A DNA stretch of 64,000 bases, taken from NCBI RefSeq assembly GCF_022347785.1, contig NZ_JAKRGA010000001.1:186001-250000 (forward strand), given 5' to 3'. This document shows positions 18,462 through 27,352 of this stretch, piece after piece (within the stretch, counting starts at the first letter, position 1; every line of letters starts with the position of its first letter). This stretch comes from Psychrobium sp. MM17-31. GTDB taxonomy: Bacteria > Pseudomonadota > Gammaproteobacteria > Enterobacterales > Psychrobiaceae. The notes under the pieces were generated by a model. It ran no database searches, had not been told where the DNA came from, and saw only the letters and a list, made by a program, of their open reading frames with translations. The translations under genes and the position numbers were made by a program.

Positions 18462-19058
18462 TCAATTTTCGAATAAAAATTCTACAATTGCATGCAAAAA
18501 ACGATTAAAGCCGACAAAACCGTGATCGCCAAGGGGTTCAAGGGTAATTCGACTGCCCTGATAAAGCGCTAAAGCATCGCGATAATCGAGGGTTTCATCC
18601 CCTTCTTGTAACAACACCCAAAAATTATTTGGCGAGGCAATGTTATCAAAATGGAGCTTAGCCAATTCTTCACCGTCTTGCTCAGTCACTGAAAAAGACT
18701 TACCTGAATACGGATTAGTGTGCTCACCAATTAAATGTTTGATTAGACGATATGGTGCGACCGCGGGATTAATTAGCACTGCTTTCGTGTTATAGAATTC
18801 ACTACACTTAGTCGCCAGAAAGCCGCCCATGGAGCTTCCTACAAAGCCGATATTCGCTGTTTGATGCTGTGATTTAATATTATCGACAATCTGCTTAATT
18901 TGGCTTAGCGCCTCATGAGCATTTACAGCAAGCTCAGGGATAATAAGATTGATCTGCGGTTGATTTTCAGTCAAAAAGTCGTGCACCTGCTGTGCTTTTA
19001 GCGATTGCGGTGAGCTATTAAAGCCGTGGAGATAAATTAGATAACGTGGTTTGGTCAC
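18462..19058 (-). CDS. yqiA: YqiA/YcfP-family alpha/beta-hydrolase (esterase)
   Basis: 198 aa. Opens with LIYLHGFNSSPQSLKA, the oxyanion-hole HGF motif of the family. The nucleophile elbow is GSSMGG with Ser76, and the catalytic His is in LGDHGFVGF near the C-terminus. E. coli YqiA is an esterase acting on short acyl esters; the natural substrate is unknown. It sits between cpdA and parE exactly as in E. coli. A stem-loop (19097-19131) separates it from cpdA. Confidence 0.9.
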   Translation of the reverse strand: MTKPRYLIYLHGFNSSPQSLKAQQVHDFLTENQPQINLIIPELAVNAHEALSQIKQIVDNIKSQHQTANIGFVGSSMGGFLATKCSEFYNTKAVLINPAVAPYRLIKHLIGEHTNPYSGKSFSVTEQDGEELAKLHFDNIASPNNFWVLLQEGDETLDYRDALALYQGSRITLEPLGDHGFVGFNRFLHAIVEFLFEN

Positions 19059-19096
19059 TTGTATACTGCGTCAATAAAAACAATGGACCGCAGCAT

Positions 19097-19131
19097 AAAC
19101 CATCTTATTGCTCGTAGCAAAAAGATGGTTT
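19097..19131. other. Stem-loop between cpdA and yqiA
   Basis: AAACCATCTT (19097-19106) pairs with AAGATGGTTT (19122-19131). The inner arms TTGCT and AGCAA extend the stem past an A-A mismatch around a CGT loop, for 15 bp in all. No T-run follows on the minus strand, so it may be a processing or stabilising element within the operon rather than a terminator. Confidence 0.5.
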
Positions 19132-19143
19132 GATTTATTAACG

Positions 19144-19953
19144 CTAATAGCCTGCTGGATCGAAGGTGGCTAAAAACTTATTGTCTTCAACGCGGTGCAC
19201 CTTAGTCTTAATGGTGCCATTGGCGAGTAGTTCTAAATAACGAAAGCCCGGCTGAGCATCATCAACGGAAAAGTCATCTTGTTTAGGCGCAAATTGCACA
19301 CTTGTTGACGGACAACCTAATACACGCACGCCATCGCGCTCTTCATCCACCAATTGATGGACATGACCAAACATCATGCCTTTAACGTTACCAACCTCAT
19401 TGACCACCTGCCATAGCTCGTCACGATTAGTCAGGCAATGATTGTCAATCCATGCGCTTTCCATCGAAATAGGATGGTGATGCATCACAAGCATTAAGTG
19501 ATGATTGGGATAATCGCTAGCTGCCTGCTTTATTTGCGCGAGCTCTTCATCGCTAATCGCGCCGCAGATTTTACCGGGAATTTGTGAATTAAGCAGTAAC
19601 AGCTGCCAATGCTTAAACAGAATACGTTTGACGGGGGTTATAGCACCAACTGACAGAATGTCGTTTTGCATTTGCACATCGTCGTGATTACCAGTAATCC
19701 ATGCCACAGGATGCTGTTGATAGCGAAAAATTTCACAACATTTCTGGTAGGAAGTTTCACTGTGATCTTGGGAGATATCACCAGTAATTAACGTTAAGTC
19801 CGCACTGTGATATTGCGATGCTAATGCTTTAACAGCAGCAAAACTCTCATCGCAATTTATGCCCATCAATTCATCGTTGGTCGATAAATGAAGGTCGCTA
19901 AACTGCAAGATCTGTGGATTGGCCTGTCCTAGCCTTAAAATGTCTTCGTTCAT
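19144..19953 (-). CDS. cpdA: 3',5'-cyclic-AMP phosphodiesterase
   Basis: 269-aa class III cyclic nucleotide phosphodiesterase that hydrolyses cAMP and so tunes CRP activity. The metallophosphoesterase motifs are all present in order: FSDLHLS, ITGDIS, ITGNHDD, MVMHHHP and FGHVHQ. The start overlaps the yqiB stop by 4 nt (ATGA), showing translational coupling. Order nudF-yqiB-cpdA-yqiA-parE is conserved with E. coli. Confidence 0.95.
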   Translation of the reverse strand: MNEDILRLGQANPQILQFSDLHLSTNDELMGINCDESFAAVKALASQYHSADLTLITGDISQDHSETSYQKCCEIFRYQQHPVAWITGNHDDVQMQNDILSVGAITPVKRILFKHWQLLLLNSQIPGKICGAISDEELAQIKQAASDYPNHHLMLVMHHHPISMESAWIDNHCLTNRDELWQVVNEVGNVKGMMFGHVHQLVDEERDGVRVLGCPSTSVQFAPKQDDFSVDDAQPGFRYLELLANGTIKTKVHRVEDNKFLATFDPAGY

Positions 19954-20417
19954 GAATGCCTCGGATCCAATGTCATTACACGTCCGTCTTTAAAACAATG
20001 CTCTAACCACTGTGTTAAAAACTTATTAATCTGATACTTCTCATCCGGCTGTTGCATTAACCGATTGGGATAATCATAACGTGATTTAAAATATCGGATC
20101 TGTCGACTAGCTAACACTTCTGCCATTTGGGCATCGTGATATAAACGAACTTTTAAACGAGGTGTGAGGCTGGTGGCATTTTCCTCGCCCACCACTACAC
20201 TTGACGCTATATTCTCGATGTCTAACACACTGGTGTATTGCGTTTGCTCGCAAATACTCAATTGATAACAGCCGTTGTCTAAGTGAAAAAAATACGGCTT
20301 ATCGAAGGTAAATTCAGGCAGTAACTTTAATATCAATAGATAGTTATAAGAGTGAGCACGATGAAGCGCCAGCATATCTGGTTGATATTTTGGTTTTGAT
20401 TGACAATAACTCGCCAT
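19950..20417 (-). CDS. yqiB: DUF1249 family protein YqiB
   Basis: 155 aa. Recognised by position and by the family pattern (YQPDMLALHRAHSYNYLLILKLLPE at the N-terminus, ending with a KYQINKFLTQWLEHCFKDG helix). Soluble, no known catalytic motif; function not established in any organism I know. It lies 25 bp after nudF and overlaps cpdA by 4 nt, so it is in the same operon. Confidence 0.9.
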   Translation of the reverse strand: MASYCQSKPKYQPDMLALHRAHSYNYLLILKLLPEFTFDKPYFFHLDNGCYQLSICEQTQYTSVLDIENIASSVVVGEENATSLTPRLKVRLYHDAQMAEVLASRQIRYFKSRYDYPNRLMQQPDEKYQINKFLTQWLEHCFKDGRVMTLDPRHS

Positions 20418-20442
20418 AGACCACTCAGCTAATTGGAAAACG

Positions 20443-21054
20443 TTAAGACGCCCATTTGTCCTTCATCTTCTGATGATTAAGCGCCAACCATTGCAAGCCC
20501 ACTATAGTAACACCATTTTGGAACTTGGCTTGGCTCAATTGTTCAAGTGCGCAATTTACGTCCATAACCAGTGTTCTAATATCTTCTGACTCACTTTCAA
20601 GACCGGCTATTTCAGCAGCCTTTGACGCATCAACATGAGCAATGTATAAATCTATACGCTCCGAAGTGCCGCCTGGGCTCACCAAATAACTGAACAGTTT
20701 TTCAAGCCGCTGACATTTCAATCCAGTTTCTTCAAACAGTTCGCGCTTAGCAACATCATCCGCCTCTTCGCCTTCCTCTATCATGCCGGCCACCAATTCA
20801 ACCATCCATGGATTGACGTCGTGTTCAAAAGCGCCAACGCGGATTTGTTCAACCATCACGATCTGGTCACGCACGGGATCGTAAGGTATGACCGCAACTG
20901 CGGTATCCCGCTCAAATAGTTCACGTTCAACAATGTCGCTGGTGCCGCCACCGAACAACGCGTGAGTGAAATAATATTTGAGCATGCGGAAATAGCCTTG
21001 AAAGACCACTTCTTTCTTCACGACATTAACGTCATTTTTAGAAAAGGATTTCAT
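20443..21054 (-). CDS. nudF: ADP-ribose pyrophosphatase (Nudix)
   Basis: 203 aa. Hydrolyses ADP-ribose to AMP and ribose 5-phosphate. The Nudix box is complete: G-x5-E-x7-REL-x-EE-x-GL in GMIEEGEEADDVAKRELFEETGL. Downstream SPGGTSERIDLYIA is typical of the NudF/ADPRase branch. First gene of the nudF-yqiB-cpdA-yqiA run and divergent from tolC, as in E. coli. Confidence 0.95.
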   Translation of the reverse strand: MKSFSKNDVNVVKKEVVFQGYFRMLKYYFTHALFGGGTSDIVERELFERDTAVAVIPYDPVRDQIVMVEQIRVGAFEHDVNPWMVELVAGMIEEGEEADDVAKRELFEETGLKCQRLEKLFSYLVSPGGTSERIDLYIAHVDASKAAEIAGLESESEDIRTLVMDVNCALEQLSQAKFQNGVTIVGLQWLALNHQKMKDKWAS

Positions 21055-21308
21055 TAATACACTAACCTTTACAAAGATTTACATCTTGCGGGGTAAAATT
21101 ACATTATTATTGCGCAGTATAACTTGAAATGTGTTAGCTTAGACACCATTACTATGGCTAGTACGAAAATTTCGAGAAACGCTATGACTTTCAACGAGAA
21201 AGTCGACGTTTATCGCATAAAACAAACTGTTACACTTGGCGACTGGTTAAGTGACGTAAAAACGCTTAAATTAAGCACAAATTATCCAAATAACCCTTAG
21301 GATTTCAA

Positions 21309-22604
21309 ATGAGCTCTAAATTAAATAAACTCATGTTGTCAGTAAGCTTAGGTTTACTTTCTATGACAGCCAATGCAGATGGATTGCATCAAATTTATCA
21401 GCAAGCCTTACAAGGCGATCCGCAAATCAAACAAGCTAAAGCAAACCGTGACTCTAGCTTCGAAGCAATTAACGAATCTCGCGCCGTATTATTACCACAG
21501 ATTTCTGGTTCTATCAGCGCAGGTACTGGTGGTAATGACGCAACTGGCAGCTTTAAATGGAGTTCACAGTGGAACAGTAGTGCTAATATTACGTTAACTC
21601 AACAGATCTATTCACACGGCTCATGGCTAAGCCTTAGCTTGTCAGAAAAGACAGCATCTCGCAGTGACGCACAACTAGCTGCAGCGCAACAAGGCCTGAT
21701 CTTACGTGTCGCTAACGCCTACTTCGACGTATTAAAAAATAAAGATAACCTATCTTTTGTTCAAGCTGAGAAGCGCGCTATTGAGCGTCAATTAGAACAA
21801 ACCAAACAACGCTTTGAAGTTGGTCTTAATGCGTTTACTGATGTGCACGAAGCACAAGCGCAATTCGACTTATCGACAGCTAACGAAATCATGGCATTAA
21901 ACAGCCTAGAAAATAGCTTAGAAGCACTAACAGAAATCACCGGCCTTAAGCACAGTGATTTAGACGAGTTGAACACCGATTCATTTAGCGCCGCTATTCC
22001 ACAACCAGCATCATCTGCTGAGTGGATCAAGCTGGCTGAAGAAAACAACCTAACATTGTTAGATAGCCGTTTAGCCCAAGATATCGCTAAGCAGCGTATC
22101 GACTTAGCAAAATCTGGTCACCTACCAACACTAGGTGCAACAGTATCTGCTGATAAAGACTTTAAAGGCGATAAGACATTAGGTGCATCAGTTGGCGTTA
22201 AATTAAATGTGCCAATTTATAGTGGTGGCGCTAAGACATCACAAGTTGAGCAATCGCGTTTTGGTTATGTTGCTAGCGCACAAAAGCTTGAGCAAGACCA
22301 CCGCAGCGTAGTGCGCAACGTTCGCAACAACTTCAATAACGTTCGCGCGTCTATCTCATCTATCAAAGCCTATGAGCAAGCAGCGAAGTCTGCTGACAGT
22401 GCATTAAAAGCCACTGAAGCTGGTTTTGAAGTAGGTACTCGTACTATCGTTGACGTTCTAAACTCAACGCGCCAAGTGTACAACTCGAAGCGTCAACTAT
22501 CAGATGCTCGTTACCAATACATCTTGTCAGTACTTAGCCTAAAACAAACAGCAGGTACGCTAAAAGAGCAAGACCTAATCTTAATTAGCAAAGGCTTAAA
22601 ATAA
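21309..22604 (+). CDS. tolC: Outer-membrane channel TolC
   Basis: 431 aa including a signal peptide ending SMTANA before DGLHQIYQQAL. Two repeated outer membrane efflux protein halves: coiled-coil helices such as LILRVANAYFDVLKNKDNLSFVQAEKRAIERQLEQ, and the mirrored C-terminal pair near 330-410 (SALKATEAGFEVGTRTIVDVL). Forms the trimeric exit duct for RND pumps and type I secretion. Divergent from nudF and followed by a rho-independent terminator. The next genes downstream are two RND pump operons on the opposite strand that probably use it. Confidence 0.95.
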   Translation: MSSKLNKLMLSVSLGLLSMTANADGLHQIYQQALQGDPQIKQAKANRDSSFEAINESRAVLLPQISGSISAGTGGNDATGSFKWSSQWNSSANITLTQQIYSHGSWLSLSLSEKTASRSDAQLAAAQQGLILRVANAYFDVLKNKDNLSFVQAEKRAIERQLEQTKQRFEVGLNAFTDVHEAQAQFDLSTANEIMALNSLENSLEALTEITGLKHSDLDELNTDSFSAAIPQPASSAEWIKLAEENNLTLLDSRLAQDIAKQRIDLAKSGHLPTLGATVSADKDFKGDKTLGASVGVKLNVPIYSGGAKTSQVEQSRFGYVASAQKLEQDHRSVVRNVRNNFNNVRASISSIKAYEQAAKSADSALKATEAGFEVGTRTIVDVLNSTRQVYNSKRQLSDARYQYILSVLSLKQTAGTLKEQDLILISKGLK

Positions 22605-22625
22605 GCCACTAATTAGTTAATTATT

Positions 22626-22653
22626 AAAAAGCCAGCATCACGCTGGCTTTTTT
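22626..22653 (+). terminator. Terminator of tolC
   Basis: AAAAAGCCAGC pairs with GCTGGCTTTTT around ATCAC and is followed by Ts, 22 nt after the tolC stop. Confidence 0.9.
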
Positions 22654-22780
22654 ATGCTTACAGCTTTTGTTTTAAACAAAAGCAATTTAACCACCTACCC
22701 CTAACAACTCATTGATAAAAATGAGATGTTAGACAAGCATAACCTTCTTGCGCGCTTAGTTTAGAGTGAAAGTCACTAAC

Positions 22781-22814
22781 AAAAAAAGCCCAAACCTAGA
22801 AAGGATTGGGCTTT
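22781..22814 (-). terminator. Terminator of the first RND operon
   Basis: On the minus strand AAAGCCCAA / TTGGGCTTT forms a 9-bp stem followed by seven Ts, 29 bp after the permease stop. Confidence 0.85.
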
Positions 22815-22842
22815 AAGTTACAGCAATTAAATCATGCGCCTA

Positions 22843-25800
22843 TTACGAAGTTTTCTCCTCAACTTCAACACGTGATTTACGGCCAAGCAGCGCTTTAACA
22901 TCTTCTAGTACCACGTAGAAACACGGAATAAATATCAAGGTAACTACGGTAGCAAATAAAACACCAAAGGCTAGCGATATCGCCATTGGGATAACGATCT
23001 TCGCCTGTAAACTAGTCTCAAAGATTATCGGCATTAAGCCAATAAAGGTCGTTAGCGAGGTCAGGATAATCGCCCGAAAGCGCTTAGTACCAGCCTGAAC
23101 TACGGCATCTTTAATACGAATGCCCTGCTCACGCGCCTTGTTGACAAAATCCACCATCACCAAAGAATCGTTAACCACAACACCCGCAGCCGCAATAATG
23201 CCGAAGATTGACATTAAGCTTAAATCCAGACCAAAGAGTAAGTGGCCCAACACCGAGCCAACGACGCCAAAAGGAATAGCTGACATAATAATGATTGGCT
23301 GTGAATATGAGCGCAGTGGGATCGCTAACAGCGCAAAAATCAGCATCAACGACATACCAAAGTTGCGTAGTTGCTCAAACACGCCGTCCATTTCCTCTTG
23401 AATACGCCCTGCTAACTCAGTTTTAACGCTTGGATAAAGCTTTAGAAGCTGCGGCATAAAATTATCGCGAATGTCAGAAGCAACCTTAAAAGTTTCTACT
23501 TGAGCGCTATCTACCGACGCCCAAACACTAATGGTCCGTTGACCGGCTTCACGACGAATGCGATTTACGCCATCGGTTAAGGTAATGGTTGCCAATTCAG
23601 ATAGTGGAACGTAATCACCGGTTGGTGTTTTGATTAATGTAGTGTCTATATCGCCAATTGAGCTGCGCTGTGACTTAGGATAACGCAGCATCACTTTAAG
23701 CTCTTCGGTATCGCGCAAAATACGCTGCGCTTCTAGGCCGTAAAAACTAAAGTTCACTTGTGACGCAACGTCTTGCAGCGTTAAACCTAAACTAAATGCT
23801 AGCGGATTAAGTTTAAATTGCACTTCCTGCGTGGCGCTTTGACGACTGTCATTAACATCTGACACCCCTTTTAAACTTTTGAGTTTGTCTTTTAGCGCTT
23901 TAGTCGCCGCCACCAGCTCATCATCGTTTTTACCAACGAGTCTAAAGCTAACATCGCCATCATCACGGCCGCCGCCAAATAGATTATCGCTCACTGAAAT
24001 CGATTTAACGCCCGGCATATTCGGCAATGCATCACGCCAGCGTTGGGCAACTTGGAAAGTATCTAAAGTGCGAAGCTCAGGATCTGTCATCTTAACCATG
24101 ACTTCCCCTGAAGTGCGAGACTCTAAACGCGCGTTAATATCGCTAATTGCGCCAACACCAATTTCTTGCTCGATTTCCTTATCAATATTGCGCAGTACCT
24201 GCTCCACAGCCTTGATCGCATCCAAGGTGGCTTGTTCTGACGCTTGCTGCTTCATTTCAATTGATACTCGTGGAAAATCATGCGGCACCGACGGCATACC
24301 AATATAACGAATAGCACCGCCACCAAACAGGCCTCCGCTAATAATTAAGATGCCGGTAAAGCCCATAAAAATTGAGTAACGATAGTGGATGGCTTTGGTT
24401 AAAATTGGGCGATAGCTGTTTTCTACAAAGCGCTTTAAGCCGCCATCAATAGTGCTACGTACGCGATGCATAAAACCGCTAGGCTGATCATTGCTCATGC
24501 GCATATGTGCTAAATGGGCAGGTAGAATAAGTTTTGATTCAATCAAACTAAAGATCAAACACAAGACCACCACATAACCAATCGCCTGAGACATCGCAGA
24601 GCCTGGCCCACTGCTCATTACCATAGGCAAAAATGCAGCAATGGTAGTCAATACACCAAAGGTTGCCGGCACAGCCACCCGTTTAACGCCGCGCACAACA
24701 TTATCTAATGAATGACCTTTACGCTCAATTTCGTCACTTGCGCTTTCACCTACAACTATTGCGTCGTCTACCACAACCCCGAGCACGAGAATGAACGCAA
24801 ATAAGCTGGTGACGTTGATGGTTTGATCAACAAACTCCATCGGCATAAAGAATAGTGCGCCTAAGAAGCTAACTGGCAGTCCCATCATTACCCAAAAGGC
24901 TAGTCGCAAGCGTAAAAATAGCGCCAACATTAGAAACACCAGCACGCCACCCGAGACCATGTTTTCCAGCATCATGTTAAGACGGCCATTAAGGTAGAAC
25001 GTCATGTCGACCCAAGGCTCTAAACTGACCCCCTGTGGCAACTCGTGTTTTTTAAGATCGATGTACTTTTTGACTTGCTCAGCAATCGCAGTCATCGACT
25101 GATCGCTAGAAGCGCCAACATAAAAGGTCACTGAGTTTTTACCATTGAACTTGGCATAACGCAGTCCTTCGATAAAACCGTCGTTGACGGTAGCTAAATC
25201 ACCTAATTGCAGCAATGTACCATCGCTAAGGGTAATTACTGGGATCTGTTCAAACTGTTGCTGGTTATACGCCTGATTTTCAACCCGCATCGAAATAATG
25301 CCATTATCGGCACGAATTTGCCCCGCAGACATATTCGATGAAAAACTACGAATGGCATTAGCAACATCACGAAACGACAGCTGATACTCTCTTAGTTTGT
25401 TCTGATCAATTTCAACACCAATCTCATAAGGTAAACCACTATAAAAATCTGAGATGTTTACGTTGCTTAACTGCTGAATTTCATCGTGAATACCTTTACC
25501 CAGTTCTTTCAGCTGTTTTGGTGATAGGTCGCCGTACAAACTTATGTACATAACCTCTTGGCGAAATTTCTCACGTGTTACAACAGGGCGCTCAATCCCA
25601 TCGGGAAAGCTCGAGATTGAATCAATCTGAACCTTGACCTCATCGAGCACCTCTTGCATATCAAAATCACTATCGACTTCGATCCAAGCACTTGATGAAT
25701 TTCGATTAGAATAGGTAATAACGCGTTTTAAGCCTTCAACACTTTCCAGCGCTTCTTCGACTTTTACCGTAATGCCCTCTTCAACTTCCTGTGGCGCAGC

Positions 25801-25986
25801 CCCTAAATAAGGAACGCTCACCGAAATCCAATTAATCTCTTCCAGTGGAAACATCTGTTTGCGCACAATTAAGGACGCCATCAAACCACCGACGATAATA
25901 AAAATCATCAATAAATTTGCTGCAACATTGTTGCGAGCAAACCACGCGATGAGGCCTTTTTCTTTAGTGTCGTTAACGGCTTCCAT
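22843..25986 (-). CDS. RND efflux transporter permease (AcrB family)
   Basis: 1047-aa proton-driven inner-membrane exporter with 12 membrane segments and two large periplasmic loops (after TM1 and TM7). The TM4 proton-relay pair is present as two Asp in LGVVVDDAIVVGES. The start overlaps the adaptor stop (TAATG), so the pair is translationally coupled. The N-terminus MEAVNDTKEKGLIAWFARNNVAANLLM is longer than in AcrB, as in many marine homologues. Substrate cannot be told from sequence. TolC, encoded just downstream on the other strand, is the likely outer-membrane partner. Confidence 0.92.
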   Translation of the reverse strand: MEAVNDTKEKGLIAWFARNNVAANLLMIFIIVGGLMASLIVRKQMFPLEEINWISVSVPYLGAAPQEVEEGITVKVEEALESVEGLKRVITYSNRNSSSAWIEVDSDFDMQEVLDEVKVQIDSISSFPDGIERPVVTREKFRQEVMYISLYGDLSPKQLKELGKGIHDEIQQLSNVNISDFYSGLPYEIGVEIDQNKLREYQLSFRDVANAIRSFSSNMSAGQIRADNGIISMRVENQAYNQQQFEQIPVITLSDGTLLQLGDLATVNDGFIEGLRYAKFNGKNSVTFYVGASSDQSMTAIAEQVKKYIDLKKHELPQGVSLEPWVDMTFYLNGRLNMMLENMVSGGVLVFLMLALFLRLRLAFWVMMGLPVSFLGALFFMPMEFVDQTINVTSLFAFILVLGVVVDDAIVVGESASDEIERKGHSLDNVVRGVKRVAVPATFGVLTTIAAFLPMVMSSGPGSAMSQAIGYVVVLCLIFSLIESKLILPAHLAHMRMSNDQPSGFMHRVRSTIDGGLKRFVENSYRPILTKAIHYRYSIFMGFTGILIISGGLFGGGAIRYIGMPSVPHDFPRVSIEMKQQASEQATLDAIKAVEQVLRNIDKEIEQEIGVGAISDINARLESRTSGEVMVKMTDPELRTLDTFQVAQRWRDALPNMPGVKSISVSDNLFGGGRDDGDVSFRLVGKNDDELVAATKALKDKLKSLKGVSDVNDSRQSATQEVQFKLNPLAFSLGLTLQDVASQVNFSFYGLEAQRILRDTEELKVMLRYPKSQRSSIGDIDTTLIKTPTGDYVPLSELATITLTDGVNRIRREAGQRTISVWASVDSAQVETFKVASDIRDNFMPQLLKLYPSVKTELAGRIQEEMDGVFEQLRNFGMSLMLIFALLAIPLRSYSQPIIIMSAIPFGVVGSVLGHLLFGLDLSLMSIFGIIAAAGVVVNDSLVMVDFVNKAREQGIRIKDAVVQAGTKRFRAIILTSLTTFIGLMPIIFETSLQAKIVIPMAISLAFGVLFATVVTLIFIPCFYVVLEDVKALLGRKSRVEVEEKTS

Positions 25987-27149
25987 TATTTGGCCTCACT
26001 CACTGCTACAGATTGCGCGTCTTGTGCTGAAGATTCAGCCATCACCGAGATTTTCATCCCCTCTACGGGCGCATCAAGAGCGCTAACAATTATGTTGCGA
26101 TAGTTGCTTAAATCACCCGCAATAATCACGTTGTCACCTTGTTGCCTTACAACGGATACAGGTTCGAAATGTAATTTATTATCTTGCGTGGCAAAGGCTA
26201 AACCACGCGCTTCAACTAAATGACGAGGCACAATACTGGCGTTAGGAATCACAATGCCATCGATCTGCGCTGTAACATAACTACCAAAGCGTAGTGGTTT
26301 TTCTAGTGTGTATGGCGCGACCACTTCAGCAACTAAGTAGTTCATTCGTGATTTGCTGTCGATAATGCCTTCGTTGCGGACAATACGTGCTTGCCATTGT
26401 GTCGGGACACCATTGAATAACGCCGATAAGGTCACCTTGGCATCAATGCCCTGAAAATTTAAGAACCCCATATCTTTATCAGCGATGGGTAAACGAATTT
26501 GCGCAATATCGGTGCGCGATAGCTCGCCAATAACGCTGCCACTGCCGACAATACTGCCTAAACCAATATTACGAGTATCGATGATGGCATCATAAGGCGC
26601 GATAATCTGAGTGCGAGATAAATTGCGCTCTGCACGTGATACGCCAGCGGTTGCAGCGCGCACTCTAGCAACTTCTTGGGCAAGTTGTGGTTTGCGCAAG
26701 CCCAACTCAGATGGGCTAGCGTTAGTGATTTGCTCCCACTCAACTTCAGCTACACGCCCTTTTGCTTTTTCTTGTTGTAGCGCAGCACGTGCCGAGGCCA
26801 AATTAGCTTGAGCTTCCACGAGCTGTGTTTGATAGTCGCTATCGTCAATCCAAGCTAAGACATCCCCCGCTTTAACCATGCCGCCGCGTCTGAACGCTGG
26901 CGCAAGCTTTACGATTTTTCCGCCTACTTGTGCCACCATCACCGTTTTCTCTTCCGGCATGATCATTCCTTGAGAGTTCACAGTCATCACAAGATCTGTC
27001 ACTTCAATAGGTTTGGTTCTTACCACCTGAACAAACTCTTCTGGCACTTTTTCTTCTGGTGGCTCTTTCAGCATTACAAAGCCAATGGCAACGCCCACTG
27101 AAATCAAAAGTATTAGGAAGGGGAGAAATTTCTGCTTTTTTGTCGCCAT
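25986..27149 (-). CDS. RND efflux periplasmic adaptor subunit
   Basis: 387-aa membrane fusion protein bridging the permease and TolC. An N-terminal membrane anchor (residues ~8-26) is followed by the barrel-sandwich half-motif (VMVAQVGGKIVKLAPAFRRGGMVKAGDVLAWID), an alpha-hairpin coiled coil (~100-170, YQTQLVEAQANLASARAALQQ) and the second lipoyl half with IIAPYDAIID. The beta-barrel domain is C-terminal. First gene of the operon; it has its own promoter region in 27150-27295. Confidence 0.92.
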   Translation of the reverse strand: MATKKQKFLPFLILLISVGVAIGFVMLKEPPEEKVPEEFVQVVRTKPIEVTDLVMTVNSQGMIMPEEKTVMVAQVGGKIVKLAPAFRRGGMVKAGDVLAWIDDSDYQTQLVEAQANLASARAALQQEKAKGRVAEVEWEQITNASPSELGLRKPQLAQEVARVRAATAGVSRAERNLSRTQIIAPYDAIIDTRNIGLGSIVGSGSVIGELSRTDIAQIRLPIADKDMGFLNFQGIDAKVTLSALFNGVPTQWQARIVRNEGIIDSKSRMNYLVAEVVAPYTLEKPLRFGSYVTAQIDGIVIPNASIVPRHLVEARGLAFATQDNKLHFEPVSVVRQQGDNVIIAGDLSNYRNIIVSALDAPVEGMKISVMAESSAQDAQSVAVSEAK

Positions 27150-27295
27150 GTCGGCATCCTACCAATGAGTTGAAAGTAAAAGTCGACGAAATATAGCAAA
27201 TAACATCCGAGCAAATTGTAATGAACTCGCATGAGTTTGTAAGATTTTGTGTTGTTGCTCTCTTCTCGACAGTCTTAACATAACGATTTTCACGT

Positions 27296-27331
27296 AAAAA
27301 AAGAAGGCGCAGTGGTTAGCTGCGCCTTCTT
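27296..27331 (-). terminator. Terminator of the second RND operon
   Basis: AAGAAGGCGCAG (27301-27312) pairs with CTGCGCCTTCTT (27320-27331); on the minus strand it is followed by a run of Ts, 21 bp after the permease stop. Confidence 0.9.
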
Positions 27332-27352
27332 GAGCGTGAAATTTAATGCCGT